A stretch of 64,000 nucleotides of DNA from Alteraurantiacibacter aquimixticola (GCF_004965515.1 NZ_SSHH01000003.1:437001-501000); one strand, 5' to 3'; positions 36,836 through 45,998 are shown, counted from the stretch's first letter. The notes: a model not told the origin generated them from the sequence alone. A program made the numbers and translations.

Positions 36836-37441
36836 ATGCTTGAAGACGTGCCCGAATGGCTGGGCAAGGCGCTGCGCAATGTGCGCGCCGGGCATGCCAA
36901 ACTGGCCGTAGCCAAGCTTGGCGCGGAAGGAATGGTGGGCAAGAATGGCTTCACCCTGACCTCCGCCGCCTTCGCTGACGGGAAGGCGCTCGATCCGTGC
37001 TTCACCGCTGACGAGGAAGATGCGGTGGCGCCGCCGCTCGAATGGACTGCCCCGCCGCCCGGCACGCAGGAGCTGGTGCTGATCGTCGAGGATCCGGACG
37101 CACCCGCGCCCGAGCCGTTTTGTCACTGGCTGGTCTGGGGCTTCCCGGGGCAGAAGGGGCAGATCCTCGAAGGCGAGGTGCCGCTGCGCGTGGGCAAGAA
37201 CAGCTTCGGCAATTCCGAATGGCTGCTGCCCGACCCGCCGACGGGCCATGATCCGCATGATTACGTATTCCAGCTCTTCGCGCTTGACCTACCGCTCACT
37301 CTGATGCCGGGGGCCGGTCGCGACGATCTGGTGGAGGCCATGAAAGGCCATGTGACAGCCGTGGCGCTGCTGACCGGGACATATGCCCGTGAGGAAGGCG
37401 GCGATTACGATTGGGAAGCCGAAGGCGATGATGAGGACTAA
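36836..37441 (+). CDS. YbhB/YbcL family PEBP (Raf kinase inhibitor-like) protein
   Basis: 201 residues with the PEBP core DPDAPAPEPFCHWLVWG and GHDPHDYVFQLFALD; the anion-binding pocket residues (Asp-Pro-Asp, His) are present. Family members bind phosphate-like ligands and are poorly understood in bacteria. The first 35 residues form a helical extension, and the C-terminus is acidic (EGDDED). No signal peptide, so cytosolic. SWIB protein follows 42 bases later. Confidence 0.85.
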   Translation: MLEDVPEWLGKALRNVRAGHAKLAVAKLGAEGMVGKNGFTLTSAAFADGKALDPCFTADEEDAVAPPLEWTAPPPGTQELVLIVEDPDAPAPEPFCHWLVWGFPGQKGQILEGEVPLRVGKNSFGNSEWLLPDPPTGHDPHDYVFQLFALDLPLTLMPGAGRDDLVEAMKGHVTAVALLTGTYAREEGGDYDWEAEGDDED

Positions 37442-37483
37442 CCGTCCGTCTTTCGGCGAATTTTTGAAGGGAAGGAAAGTATA

Positions 37484-37735
37484 ATGGCTGCAAAGAACAA
37501 CGCGCTGAACAAGCCCGTCAACCTCTCGGGCGAGCTCGAGAATGTGGTCGGCAAGGGTCCGATGACCCGTGCACAGGTCACTTCCAAGGTGTGGGAATAC
37601 ATCAAGGCGAACAACCTGCAGGACAGCAAGGACAAGCGCCAGATCAACCCCGACGGCAAGCTGGGCGCGGTGATCGGCAAGGACCAGATCTCGATGTTCA
37701 AGATGACGGCCGCGGTGTCCAAGCACCTGAGCTAA
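37484..37735 (+). CDS. SWIB/MDM2 domain protein
   Basis: 83 residues, a single SWIB domain: VNLSGELENVVGKGPMTRAQVTSKVWEYIK, and INPDGKLGAVIGKDQISMFKM. Bacterial SWIB proteins are small, abundant and thought to bind DNA or topoisomerase partners, as in Chlamydia. The codon choice is very biased (expected for high expression) and the AAGGGAAGGAAAG ribosome-binding site is strong. It is followed by a strong terminator. Confidence 0.9.
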   Translation: MAAKNNALNKPVNLSGELENVVGKGPMTRAQVTSKVWEYIKANNLQDSKDKRQINPDGKLGAVIGKDQISMFKMTAAVSKHLS

Positions 37736-37763
37736 GTCACCTCGCCTTCGGGTGAGACGAAAG

Positions 37764-37800
37764 CGGGCGGGAAGCTTCGGCTTGCCGCCCGTTTTGCTTT
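37764..37800 (+). terminator. Rho-independent terminator after SWIB gene
   Basis: A 12-bp stem with one mismatch (37764-37775 with 37780-37791), TTCG tetraloop and a following TTTTGCTTT. Classic intrinsic terminator for the SWIB transcript; it also lies ahead of the convergent HD-GYP gene end. Confidence 0.85.
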
Positions 37801-37828
37801 CCGGCCTGTCGGCACCGGATGTGTGCGC

Positions 37829-39106
37829 TCAGTAGTCGGTCTTGTGCGCGGCGAGGAAGATCAGCTCGCGCAATTGCCGGTCCGGCGGGAGGTCGAGGCC
37901 GGTGAGGTCGGCGATGTCGACGATTTCGTCCTCTTCCATCGACTCGGCCAGTGCGATCCGCTGCGGCGTGATGCGTTGGTTGCTGGCCAGCGAATAGAAG
38001 ACCTGCACGATCGGCTTTGTGCTGTCCTTGACGTCCTCGTCGATCACCATGGCCAGCCGGTCGCTGCGCAGGCGGACGAAGGAGCCGACCGGGTAGAGGC
38101 CAACCGATTCGATGAAGCTGCGCAATATGTCCTCGTCGAAAGCGCCTTCCATAGCCTGCAACTTGCGGATCGCAGCTGCGGGATCGAGCGCCGCCTCCTT
38201 CTCGGTCTCGGTCAGCATGAAATCGAATGTGTCGCAGATCGCCGCCATGCGGGCGTACTGGCCGATCTCCTCGCCCGCCAGGCCCTTGGGGTAGCCTGTG
38301 CCATCGATCCGCTCGTGATGCTGCAGGCTGGCATTGAGCACGATTTCGGGCAGGCTGTCGTCATTCTGCAGCGCCCGGTAGCCGAGCATCACGTGCTGCT
38401 GCCAGATCTTGGGATCGGCATTGCGACAATCACCATCGGCGGGGACGGCATCCTTGGGCAGGTAGTTGGTGCCGATGTCGAGGAACAGGCCGGCAATGCC
38501 CGCCTGGTGGATCTCGCCTTCGGTCAGGCGCATCTTGCGGGCGAGCGAGACCATCAGCGCGCTGACGGCCAGCGCGTGGCGATAGACCAGTTCGTTCTGC
38601 AGCTTGCAGCGCATCAGCCCGCTGAAGGCCTGCGGATTGCGCTGGATCGAGGTGTGGATGTCGCGGATCACCGGCTCCACCGTGCGCACATTCAGCGCCT
38701 TGCCCAGCCGCGCGGCGAGGAAGGTCTTGTGCATGGATTCCTTGGCCCGGCTGGCGATGCCTTCGGCTGCCTGCAGTTCCTGCGCGGTGGTGGTGGGCGC
38801 GGGCGGGGGCTGGCTGACCGACTTGCGCTTTTTCAGCGTGCTGACGCGGCCTGCCGGTTGCGCTGCGGCACCCTGTCCGGATGCGCCGCTCCGCGCGCGC
38901 CCCTCCGGCGCCGAGGCGGCAACATCCTTACCCTTCGCGGTGTCGATGATTACCGCTTCCAGCGCGCTCTGCTTCAGGGTCTGGAGCTTGTCCGCTTCCT
39001 CGATCAGGAATTTCGATCGCCAGAACGGATGGTCGAACCAGCCGCCCAGCATCTTGTGGACGAACATGCCCATTTCCAGCTCGGCGATTTCGACGCGTTT
39101 CAGCAT
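37829..39106 (-). CDS. Degenerate HD-GYP domain protein with DUF3391
   Basis: 425 residues: an N-terminal DUF3391-like part (1-60), a linker rich in Ala/Pro and Gln (60-115), then an HD-GYP domain. The GYP half is intact (HHERIDGTGYPKGL, 263-275, and CDTFDFMLTE at 291-300), as are His177 and His238. The HD dyad that normally reads HDIGK is LDIGT (209-213), so one metal ligand and the Lys are gone. Active HD-GYP enzymes hydrolyse cyclic di-GMP; this one may only bind it or work weakly. Confidence 0.85.
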   Translation of the reverse strand: MLKRVEIAELEMGMFVHKMLGGWFDHPFWRSKFLIEEADKLQTLKQSALEAVIIDTAKGKDVAASAPEGRARSGASGQGAAAQPAGRVSTLKKRKSVSQPPPAPTTTAQELQAAEGIASRAKESMHKTFLAARLGKALNVRTVEPVIRDIHTSIQRNPQAFSGLMRCKLQNELVYRHALAVSALMVSLARKMRLTEGEIHQAGIAGLFLDIGTNYLPKDAVPADGDCRNADPKIWQQHVMLGYRALQNDDSLPEIVLNASLQHHERIDGTGYPKGLAGEEIGQYARMAAICDTFDFMLTETEKEAALDPAAAIRKLQAMEGAFDEDILRSFIESVGLYPVGSFVRLRSDRLAMVIDEDVKDSTKPIVQVFYSLASNQRITPQRIALAESMEEDEIVDIADLTGLDLPPDRQLRELIFLAAHKTDY

Positions 39107-39353
39107 TTAGAGGCCATCTTGGTTACGGGGTTGCGGGGTGGTTCCCTCCATGCCGCGATCCGCGCTCCAAAATGGATAGCGCGGACCTAGGGAAGTTTAC
39201 GCAGGGGCTCTGCCGGCGGCTCGATTGTTCACATCTGCGAAATTTTCGCCCATCTGTAAAATTGACTTGTCCCGAGGCATCGCCACATGGCACAGTGAAA
39301 GAAATATGAGTGCAAGCGTGCGCCCGCTGCGCGCGATCGAGAGGACAGGACCA

Positions 39354-40613
39354 ATGGCCACAATCGTCGGCGGCGTCGCTACGTCGCACACCCCTACCAT
39401 CGCTTTCGCCAAGGACGGCGGCAAGCAGGACGATCCCGTCTGGAAGCCGATCTTCGAAGGCTATGAGCCGGTGCAGAAATGGTTTCGCGAAAAGAAGCCC
39501 GATGTGCTGGTCTATATCTATAACGACCACATGACCTCCTTCTTCGACCACTACAGCCACTTCGCGCTGGGCGTGGGCGAGGAATTCAAGGCTGCGGATG
39601 AAGGCGGCGGCCCGCGCGATATCCCCGCGATCAAGGGCGATCCGAAGTTTGCCGAGCACGTTGCCCGCGTGATGGTCGCGAATGAATTCGACCTCAGCTA
39701 TTTCCAGGGCAAGGGCCTCGATCACGGGGCCTTCAGCCCGCTCTCGGTCATGGTCGATTATGATGACAATGGCTGGGCCTGCAAGCTGCTGCCCGTGGTC
39801 TGCGGCGTGCTGACCGTGCCGCTGCCTTCCGCGCGCCGTTTCTACAAGTTCGGCAAGAGCCTGCGCCAGGCGATCCTCTCCTATCCGGAAGACATCAAGG
39901 TCGCCATCGCCGGCACCGGTGGCCTCAGCCACCAGGTCCATGGCGAAGGCTGCGGCTTCAACAATCCCGAATGGGACGCCGAGTTCATGGAGCGGCTGGA
40001 GAAGGACCCCGAAGGCCTGCTCGACATGACGGTGGCGGAACTCGCCAAGCTGGGCGGCTGGGAAGGCGCCGAGGTGGTGATGTGGCTGATGATGCGCGGC
40101 GCGCTCGCGGCCGAGGTCGAATGCACGCACAAGACCTATTTCCTCCCCTCCATGTGCCCCATCGCCACGATGATCCTGGAAGAGAAGGGCGAGCAGACAC
40201 CTGTCGAGGACCCCGAAGCGACCCGCGCCCGCGCGAACCGCGACTATGTCGGCGCCGAGGAGATGGAGGGGACCTATCCCTTCACCATCGAGCGTTCGGT
40301 CAAGGGCTTCCGCCTCAACCACTTCCTCCATTCCCTCACCGAACCGGAAATGCGCAAGCTGTTCCGCGAGGATGAGGAAGCCGCCTATGAAAAGGGTGGC
40401 TTGAACGAAGAGGAGAAGGACCTCGTGCGTCGCCGCGACTGGATCGGCATGATCCATTACGGCGTGATCTTCTTCATGCTGGAAAAGCTCGGCGCGGTGA
40501 CCGGTATCGGCAATATCGATATCTATGCGGCGATGAAGGGCCTCTCGGTTCCCGAATTCCAGAAGACCCGCAACGCGCAGATCAATTACGGCGTGGCCGG
40601 CAAGGAAGACTGA
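39354..40613 (+). CDS. Gallate-type extradiol dioxygenase (LigB-LigA fusion), paralogue 1
   Basis: 419 residues. The N-terminal LigB-like domain holds the Fe(II) ligands at the expected places: His12 (SHTPT), His59 (NDHMTSF) and Glu240 (WEGAEVVMW), plus catalytic-type His124 (LDHGAFSPL) and His193 (GLSHQVHGE). The C-terminal 120 residues resemble LigA fused in. This layout matches gallate dioxygenase DesB/GalA, which opens gallate to 4-oxalomesaconate. The start follows GAGGA with 8-base spacing. No downstream catabolic gene is present. Ends in a strong terminator. Confidence 0.85.
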   Translation: MATIVGGVATSHTPTIAFAKDGGKQDDPVWKPIFEGYEPVQKWFREKKPDVLVYIYNDHMTSFFDHYSHFALGVGEEFKAADEGGGPRDIPAIKGDPKFAEHVARVMVANEFDLSYFQGKGLDHGAFSPLSVMVDYDDNGWACKLLPVVCGVLTVPLPSARRFYKFGKSLRQAILSYPEDIKVAIAGTGGLSHQVHGEGCGFNNPEWDAEFMERLEKDPEGLLDMTVAELAKLGGWEGAEVVMWLMMRGALAAEVECTHKTYFLPSMCPIATMILEEKGEQTPVEDPEATRARANRDYVGAEEMEGTYPFTIERSVKGFRLNHFLHSLTEPEMRKLFREDEEAAYEKGGLNEEEKDLVRRRDWIGMIHYGVIFFMLEKLGAVTGIGNIDIYAAMKGLSVPEFQKTRNAQINYGVAGKED

Positions 40614-40636
40614 GCCCACCCGCTACCGGATACAGG

Positions 40637-40670
40637 AAGGGCGGCCCCGCATCGGCGGGGCCGCCCTTTT
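40637..40670. terminator. Bidirectional hairpin terminator
   Basis: A perfect 14-bp stem (40637-40650 with 40655-40668), loop ATCG, flanked by AA and TTTT. It separates the first dioxygenase from the convergent DUF389 gene. Confidence 0.9.
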
Positions 40671-40682
40671 CATGTCTGGGCT

Positions 40683-41732
40683 TCACATCCGGTTGGCGAT
40701 CGCCTCCGCCACCATCTCGACCGTGCCCAGGCCCAGTACCAGCCGGCCCGCCATCATCGATGCGAGCAGCAGCAGGACGAAGACCCACAGCGCCAGGATA
40801 CCGCCGGTCATGCGCCAGCTCTTGGGCGGCAGGCCCTGGAACAGGAACATGGCGATCCCCGCCACATTCACGCAGACGAGGTTGATGGCGAAGAGGAACA
40901 GCGCATTGCCGCTCGCCACCGGGAAGCCTGCGCCAAAGTAGATGCCGCAGGCGGCCAGCGGCGGGACCAGCGCGACCGCGATCATCACGCCCACCAAAGT
41001 CAGCGAGGCGGCGCGGCTGAAGGCGAGCACGCCTGCCGCTCCGCAAGCCAAGGCCAGCGCGATATCGGCGGGCTGCACCAGTGTGCGGTTCCTCAGTTCG
41101 GGGATCAGGGGGTCGATCTCCACCAGCATGCCCACTGCCACGCCGGCGAGGATGGCGAGCAGCGACCCGATCACCAGCGTCATCGCCGCCTTGCGCCCCA
41201 GCTCCCCATTGCCCACCGTCGCCGCCAGCGCGATGCCCATGGTCGGGCCCAGCAGCGGGGCGATGATCATGGCGCCGATAACCACGGCAGTCTGCCCGCT
41301 GCGCATGCCGAGGCCGGCAATCACGGAGGACAGGATCACGGTGAGCAGATAGCTGGGCCTTGGCTGCAGGCTTTCCGCGATATCGTCATAGAGCTCGTCC
41401 GTGCTCACCCGGTCGCGGGTGAAGAAGCGCTCCAGCGCTGTGGGGGGAGGGGTATCGCTGCCCGGCAATTCGGTTTCCGGGGTCTCCTCCAGCGGCGGGA
41501 GGATCGCCTCCAATTGCTCGACATAGGCGGTGAAGCCCGGCGTCTCGGCGAAATTCGCCTCCAGCTCCTCCAGCAGGCGCTCGGTATAGCGCAGCTGGAC
41601 CAGGCAGCTGAATTTCTCCAGCCCACCCGGCACCGCCTCGCGCCAGAAGCGGCGGCAATGGCGCGCCAGGATCGCTTCGATGTTTTCGACTTCGGTATCG
41701 GGCACGATGGCCACGACAAGGCGTGCTGACAT
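40683..41732 (-). CDS. DUF389 family membrane protein
   Basis: 349 residues. An N-terminal soluble domain of about 110 residues precedes six or seven membrane helices, with the family landmark GAMIIAPLLGPTMGIALA and a second SLTLVGVMIAVALVPPLAA. DUF389/TIGR00341 proteins are common but unassigned; transport is suspected from the topology. The ATG at 41732 was preferred; the longer frame adds 23 unlike residues. It lies between the two dioxygenases with no obvious functional tie. Confidence 0.85.
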   Translation of the reverse strand: MSARLVVAIVPDTEVENIEAILARHCRRFWREAVPGGLEKFSCLVQLRYTERLLEELEANFAETPGFTAYVEQLEAILPPLEETPETELPGSDTPPPTALERFFTRDRVSTDELYDDIAESLQPRPSYLLTVILSSVIAGLGMRSGQTAVVIGAMIIAPLLGPTMGIALAATVGNGELGRKAAMTLVIGSLLAILAGVAVGMLVEIDPLIPELRNRTLVQPADIALALACGAAGVLAFSRAASLTLVGVMIAVALVPPLAACGIYFGAGFPVASGNALFLFAINLVCVNVAGIAMFLFQGLPPKSWRMTGGILALWVFVLLLLASMMAGRLVLGLGTVEMVAEAIANRM

Positions 41733-41899
41733 GGATCCTCCCGATGAGCTTCTGTCCCATCTTAGGGCTATCCCCGGCGCCAGCCCATTGATGTTTCGCA
41801 AATCGCGCTGCCATGTGTATATTTGCGTAAGCCAGCAAGCTGCAAACGCTTGCGGCTTTGGGACTAGAGCCCCGGGCGCAATAGTGTGAACCTGCCGCT

Positions 41900-42163
41900 T
41901 TGGAGACGCGACCCTTGGCAGCCGTCCTGCTCCTCTCGATTGTCACCATGCTGATCATGCTTGTGCTGGGCGGCTTCTGGATCGTCGCGTCCGCGCTGAC
42001 CGATCCGCCGGAAGACGTGATCGGAGGGTCCGGTCGTATGCGCCCGCGCCGTTTCGGGCCGGGCCTGTTGGGGAGGATCAGGGGCTGGCTCAACCGCAAG
42101 CCGCCGCGCCTCTATTACCAGCGCGACCATCTCGGCCGTTTCCGCAAGATCCGCCGCTGGTGA
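41900..42163 (+). CDS. Small single-span membrane protein, unknown
   Basis: 87 residues: one long hydrophobic helix (about 6-32) followed by a very basic cytoplasmic tail (MRPRRFGPGLLGRIRGW...RFRKIRRW). The start is uncertain: TTG at 41900 or TTG at 41915. The composition of the tail suggests an anchor that touches DNA, RNA or acidic lipids. No family recognised. Confidence 0.45.
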   Translation: METRPLAAVLLLSIVTMLIMLVLGGFWIVASALTDPPEDVIGGSGRMRPRRFGPGLLGRIRGWLNRKPPRLYYQRDHLGRFRKIRRW

Positions 42164-42290
42164 CGTCTCAAGCGGCGCGGATTGACGCGGCGCAAAGATC
42201 GTAAGCAGTGCCTACAATATCGCATCCCTAACGACATGCGACTCGCCCCTTGGACCGGGCGGTCTCGCCAACGCGTTGAGGAGAGCAGCC

Positions 42291-43559
42291 ATGGCAGAAA
42301 TCGTCGGCGGATTTGCCGTTTCGCACACGCCCACCATCGCCTTTGCCCAGGATGCGGGCAAGCAGGACGATCCGGTGTGGAAACCCATTTTCGACGGGTT
42401 CGAGCCGGTCAGGAAATGGCTGGCGGACACGAAGCCCGACGTGATCGTCTATGTCTATAACGATCACATGACCTCCTTCTGGATGCGGCATTATTCGCAT
42501 TTCGCCATCGGCATTGGCGAGGAATATGCCGCGGCGGACGAAGGCGGCGGCCCGCGCAAGATCCCGCCGATCAAGGGTGACCCGCAATTCGCCGAACACC
42601 TCGCCTTCGGCATGGTCGCGGACGATTTCGACCTCTCCTACTGGCAGGGCATGGGGCTGGACCATGGCGCCTTCTCGCCGCTCTCCGTCCTGCTGCCGCA
42701 TTCGGATGAGGAAGGCTGGCCTTGCAAGATCGTGCCGCTGCAATGCGGCGTTCTCGAACTGCCGATCCCCAAGGCGCGCCGCTTCTGGGATTTCGGCCGC
42801 TCCTTGCGCCGGGCGATCCAGAACTACCCGGCCGATATCAAGGTCGCCATCGCCGGGACTGGCGGCCTCTCCCACCAGGTCCATGGCGAGCGCTGCGGCT
42901 TCAACAATGTCGAATGGGACCATGAATTCATGGACCGGCTGGCGAACGATCCAGAAAGCCTCACCCGCATGCCGGTGGGCGAGCTAGTGAAGCTCGGCGG
43001 CATGGAAGGCGCGGAAATCGTGATGTGGATGCTGATGCGCGGCGCGCTGGCTCCCAAGGTGAAGGAACTGCATCGCAGCTTCTTCCTCCCCTCCATGACC
43101 AGCATCGCCTCCATGGTGTTCGAGGATGCGGAGGAGGACCCTTCGCCCGAGAGCAAGGAAGAATATGCCAAGCGCATCTATTGGGACGTCGAGCCCGCGC
43201 TGGGGCTGGAGGGGACCTATCCCTTCACCATCACCCGCAGCGCCAAGGCATGGCGGATCAACAACTTCCTCCACTCGATCGTCGAGCCGGAATTCCGCCA
43301 GCGCTTCAAGACCGACTTCGAGGCGCTGGCGGAGGAGCACGCACTGACCGATGAAGAGAAGACCCTGATCCGCGATCTCGACTGGATCGGCATGATCAAA
43401 TACGGCGTGATCTTCTTCAACCTGGAGAAACTCGCCCCCGTCGTCGGCCTCGGCAATATCGATGTCTACGCGGCGATGAAGGGCATGAGCGTCCCCGAGT
43501 TCCAGAAGACGCGCAACGCCGCGATCAACTATTCGGTGGAGGCTGAACCGGCGGACTAG
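42291..43559 (+). CDS. Gallate-type extradiol dioxygenase (LigB-LigA fusion), paralogue 2
   Basis: 422 residues and clearly homologous to the protein at 39354 along its whole length. Ligands His12, the NDHMTSF His, and the Glu in MEGAEIVMW are all kept, as are LDHGAFSPL and GLSHQVHGE. It is nearer the DesB consensus (GFAVSHTPTIAFA, YWQGMGLDHGAFSPLSVLLPH). The C-terminal LigA-like part is also complete. Start follows GAGGAGAGC. Paralogue 1 keeps different residues around the pocket (GVAT, YFQGKGLDH), so the two may have different substrates. The next gene is the convergent ABC-F gene, 9 bases away. Confidence 0.87.
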   Translation: MAEIVGGFAVSHTPTIAFAQDAGKQDDPVWKPIFDGFEPVRKWLADTKPDVIVYVYNDHMTSFWMRHYSHFAIGIGEEYAAADEGGGPRKIPPIKGDPQFAEHLAFGMVADDFDLSYWQGMGLDHGAFSPLSVLLPHSDEEGWPCKIVPLQCGVLELPIPKARRFWDFGRSLRRAIQNYPADIKVAIAGTGGLSHQVHGERCGFNNVEWDHEFMDRLANDPESLTRMPVGELVKLGGMEGAEIVMWMLMRGALAPKVKELHRSFFLPSMTSIASMVFEDAEEDPSPESKEEYAKRIYWDVEPALGLEGTYPFTITRSAKAWRINNFLHSIVEPEFRQRFKTDFEALAEEHALTDEEKTLIRDLDWIGMIKYGVIFFNLEKLAPVVGLGNIDVYAAMKGMSVPEFQKTRNAAINYSVEAEPAD

Positions 43560-43568
43560 CCTGCTGCG

Positions 43569-45437
43569 TCAGGCCAGCGCTTCGAGCTGTTCGCCCAGTT
43601 CGAGCCAGCTGGCTTCGGCAGCTTCCAATTCCTGGCCGGCCTCGCCGCGCAGACGGGCGAGCTCTCCCGCCGGAATTCGGGCGAACTCGCCGCTGGCGCC
43701 TGCCGGATCGATCAGCGCCGCGTCGAGCTTTTCGCACCGGGCGGTCAACCGGGCGACTTCCTTTTCAGCCGCGGCCATCTCCGCTTTGACCCGCTTTGCC
43801 TCCTCCCGTGCATCTGCGGCAGCGGCCTGGCGATCCTTCTTCGACGGGCGCGGCCTGTCATCCCCCTTCGGCTGGTTCCGTCCCAGCACGAAGTCGATAT
43901 AATCCTCCATGCTGCCGTCGTAATTGCGCGCCGTGCCGCCATCGACCAGCACCAGCCGGTCCGCCGTCAGCTCCACCATGTGCCGGTCATGGCTGATCAG
44001 GATGACCGCGCCGGTATAGTCGTTGAGCGCCTGCACCAGCGCCTCGCGCGCGTCGACGTCGAGGTGGTTGGTCGGCTCGTCCAGGATCAGGATATGCGGC
44101 GCTTCATAGGTGATCAGCGCCAGCGCCAGTCGTGCCCGTTCGCCGCCCGACAGCTTGCCGACCTGCTGCGTTGCGCGAGGGCCGGAAAAGCCGAAGCGGC
44201 CCAGCTGCGCGCGCACCGCGCCGGGCGTTTTGTCCTTCATCGTGCGGGTCATATGTTCCAGCGGGGTATCTTCGCTGGAAAGCTCCTCCACCTGGTACTG
44301 CGTGAAATAGCCGACCTTCATCTGGCCGGAGGAGAACATTTCGCCCTCCATTGGCGGCAATTGCGCCGCCAGCAGCCGTGCCAGCGTGGTCTTGCCATTG
44401 CCGTTGCGGCCCAGCAGCGCGACCCGGTCATCGGGGTCGATGCGCAGGTTCAGCCGGCTGAGCACGGGCTTGTCCGCCGCATAGCCCACCGCCGCGAGGT
44501 CCAGCGTGATGAGCGGCGGCTTCAGTTCTGCCGGATCGGGAAAATCGAAGCTCAGGCTCGGATCCTCGATCAGCGCGGTGATCGGCTGCATCTTTTCGAG
44601 CATCTTGGCGCGGGACTGCGCCTGCCTGGCCGTGGAGGCCCGCGCCGAATTGCGCGCCACGTAATCCTGCAGGCGCGCGCGCTGCGCATCCTGCGCGGCC
44701 TTGGCCGCCGCCAGCTGGGTGGCGCGTTCGGCGCGCTGGCGTTCGAAGCTGTCATAGGCGCCGGGATAGAGCGTCAACTTGCCACCCTGCAGGTGCAGGA
44801 TGTGATCCACCACATTGTTGAGCAGATCGCGCTCGTGACTGATCACCACCAGCGTGGCCGGATAGGCCTTGAGGAAGTTTTCCAGCCACAGCGTCGCTTC
44901 CAGGTCGAGATGGTTGCTCGGCTCGTCCAGCAGCAGCACGTCGGGCTGCGAGAACAGTAGCGCTCCCAGCGCGACGCGCATTTTCCAGCCGCCCGAAAAA
45001 CTGTCCAGCGGGCGCTGCTGCATCTCCTCGTCGAAGCCGAGGCCAATCAGGATCCGCGAAGCGCGCGAGGGGGCGGTATAGGCATCGATCGCGATCAGCC
45101 GTTCATACACGTCGCCCAGCCTGTCGGGATCCTCGCAATTCTCGCTTTCCTGCAATAGCTCGAGGCGCTCGACATCGGCGGCCAGCACGGTTTCCAGCGG
45201 TGTGGCGCTGCCATGCGGCGCTTCCTGCGCGATATAGCCCAACCTGGTGCGGCGGGGCATTTCGATCGAGCCTTCGTCGCCTTCGAGCTCGCCGATCATC
45301 GCCTTCATCAGCGTGGACTTGCCCGCACCATTGCGCCCGATCAGCCCGACGCGCGCACCCGGCGGCACCGCGGCAGTGGCGCGATCGAGGATGGTGCGTC
45401 CGCCCAGGCGCACGGTGAGGCCGTTGATTGTCAGCAT
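43569..45437 (-). CDS. ABC-F family ATPase (Uup/YheS-like)
   Basis: 622 residues with two ABC cassettes and no membrane domain. Walker A motifs GRNGAGKST and GRNGNGKTT, signatures FSGGWKMR and LSGGERARL, and Walker B LLLDEPSNHLD and LILDEPTNHLD are complete. The linker (about 245-305) is short, and a coiled-coil C-terminal tail (KKDRQAAAADAREEAKRVKAEMAAAEKEV) fits YheS/Uup types. ABC-F proteins act on the ribosome. Start at 45437 follows the family N-terminus MLTINGLTV. Confidence 0.93.
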   Translation of the reverse strand: MLTINGLTVRLGGRTILDRATAAVPPGARVGLIGRNGAGKSTLMKAMIGELEGDEGSIEMPRRTRLGYIAQEAPHGSATPLETVLAADVERLELLQESENCEDPDRLGDVYERLIAIDAYTAPSRASRILIGLGFDEEMQQRPLDSFSGGWKMRVALGALLFSQPDVLLLDEPSNHLDLEATLWLENFLKAYPATLVVISHERDLLNNVVDHILHLQGGKLTLYPGAYDSFERQRAERATQLAAAKAAQDAQRARLQDYVARNSARASTARQAQSRAKMLEKMQPITALIEDPSLSFDFPDPAELKPPLITLDLAAVGYAADKPVLSRLNLRIDPDDRVALLGRNGNGKTTLARLLAAQLPPMEGEMFSSGQMKVGYFTQYQVEELSSEDTPLEHMTRTMKDKTPGAVRAQLGRFGFSGPRATQQVGKLSGGERARLALALITYEAPHILILDEPTNHLDVDAREALVQALNDYTGAVILISHDRHMVELTADRLVLVDGGTARNYDGSMEDYIDFVLGRNQPKGDDRPRPSKKDRQAAAADAREEAKRVKAEMAAAEKEVARLTARCEKLDAALIDPAGASGEFARIPAGELARLRGEAGQELEAAEASWLELGEQLEALA

Positions 45438-45516
45438 GGCCGCGCCCCTAACAGGGGTGAGGGGCCAATTCCATGACAAACGACGGCAGAGCACATAGTA
45501 GAAGTTGTACAAAATA

Positions 45517-45545
45517 TTTGACAGTCAAAAATCTTTGACTATGTA
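45517..45545 (+). promoter_or_regulatory. Promoter with TTTGAC operator-like palindrome
   Basis: TTTGAC-A-GTCAAA (45517-45529) is a perfect palindrome that includes the -35-like TTGACA; a -10-like TATGTA lies 16 bases on (45540-45545). A further TTTGAC at 45534 repeats the half-site. An AT-rich patch ahead of the membrane protein/XRE pair; autoregulation by the XRE protein is inferred. Confidence 0.5.
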
Positions 45546-45581
45546 AAAGATATCAGACATCGAATCGAAAGGAGGAAAGCC

Positions 45582-45998
45582 ATGTCTTTCCGTGAAAAAT
45601 CCGCCTGGGCCATGCTCGCCGTGATGGTCGTGACCGGGCTATTCTACCTCGGCATCGTGCGGCAGATTCCAGCCGATGCTCCGGCGCTGGCGCAGGCCGG
45701 GCCGCTGATCCCCTATGTGATCGGGGTGATCGTGCTCTCGATCATCGTGCAGGTGGTGCTCGCCATTGCGTCCCCGAAGGAGGCCGAGGTTCCCGCCGAT
45801 GAGCGCGAGCGGCCCTTGCTCGACAAGGCTGGCCACTGGTCCGGCGTCGTGCTGGGCGTGGCGGTGATCCATGGCGCTCTGCAATATATGTGGACCGGGC
45901 AGGGCAGCGTAATGTTCCACTGGATCGTGGGCGGCCTGATCCTGGCGCAAATCGCCGAATACGGCTTGCAGATCCTGTTCCTGCGCCGGGGGTATTGA
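45582..45998 (+). CDS. Four-helix membrane protein paired with XRE regulator
   Basis: 138 residues with helices at about 9-26, 42-62, 85-103 and 112-132. A charged cytoplasmic loop (SPKEAEVPADERERPLLDKAG) splits two pairs. It follows a strong site (AAAGGAGGAAAG) and a promoter-like palindrome. The XRE gene starts 3 bases after its stop, so they are co-transcribed. The arrangement is known in small membrane protein/regulator pairs of unknown role; I do not recognise a family name. Confidence 0.7.
   Translation: MSFREKSAWAMLAVMVVTGLFYLGIVRQIPADAPALAQAGPLIPYVIGVIVLSIIVQVVLAIASPKEAEVPADERERPLLDKAGHWSGVVLGVAVIHGALQYMWTGQGSVMFHWIVGGLILAQIAEYGLQILFLRRGY

Noticed and set aside
37823-39190. 455-residue frame opposite the HD-GYP gene
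   Set aside because: Antisense shadow; the HD-GYP protein is supported by intact GYP loop.
39123-40619. 498-residue frame opposite dioxygenase paralogue 1
   Set aside because: Antisense shadow; the plus-strand gene has complete Fe ligands and ribosome-binding site.
43980-44960. 326-residue frame opposite the ABC-F gene
   Set aside because: Antisense shadow of two Walker-type cassettes.
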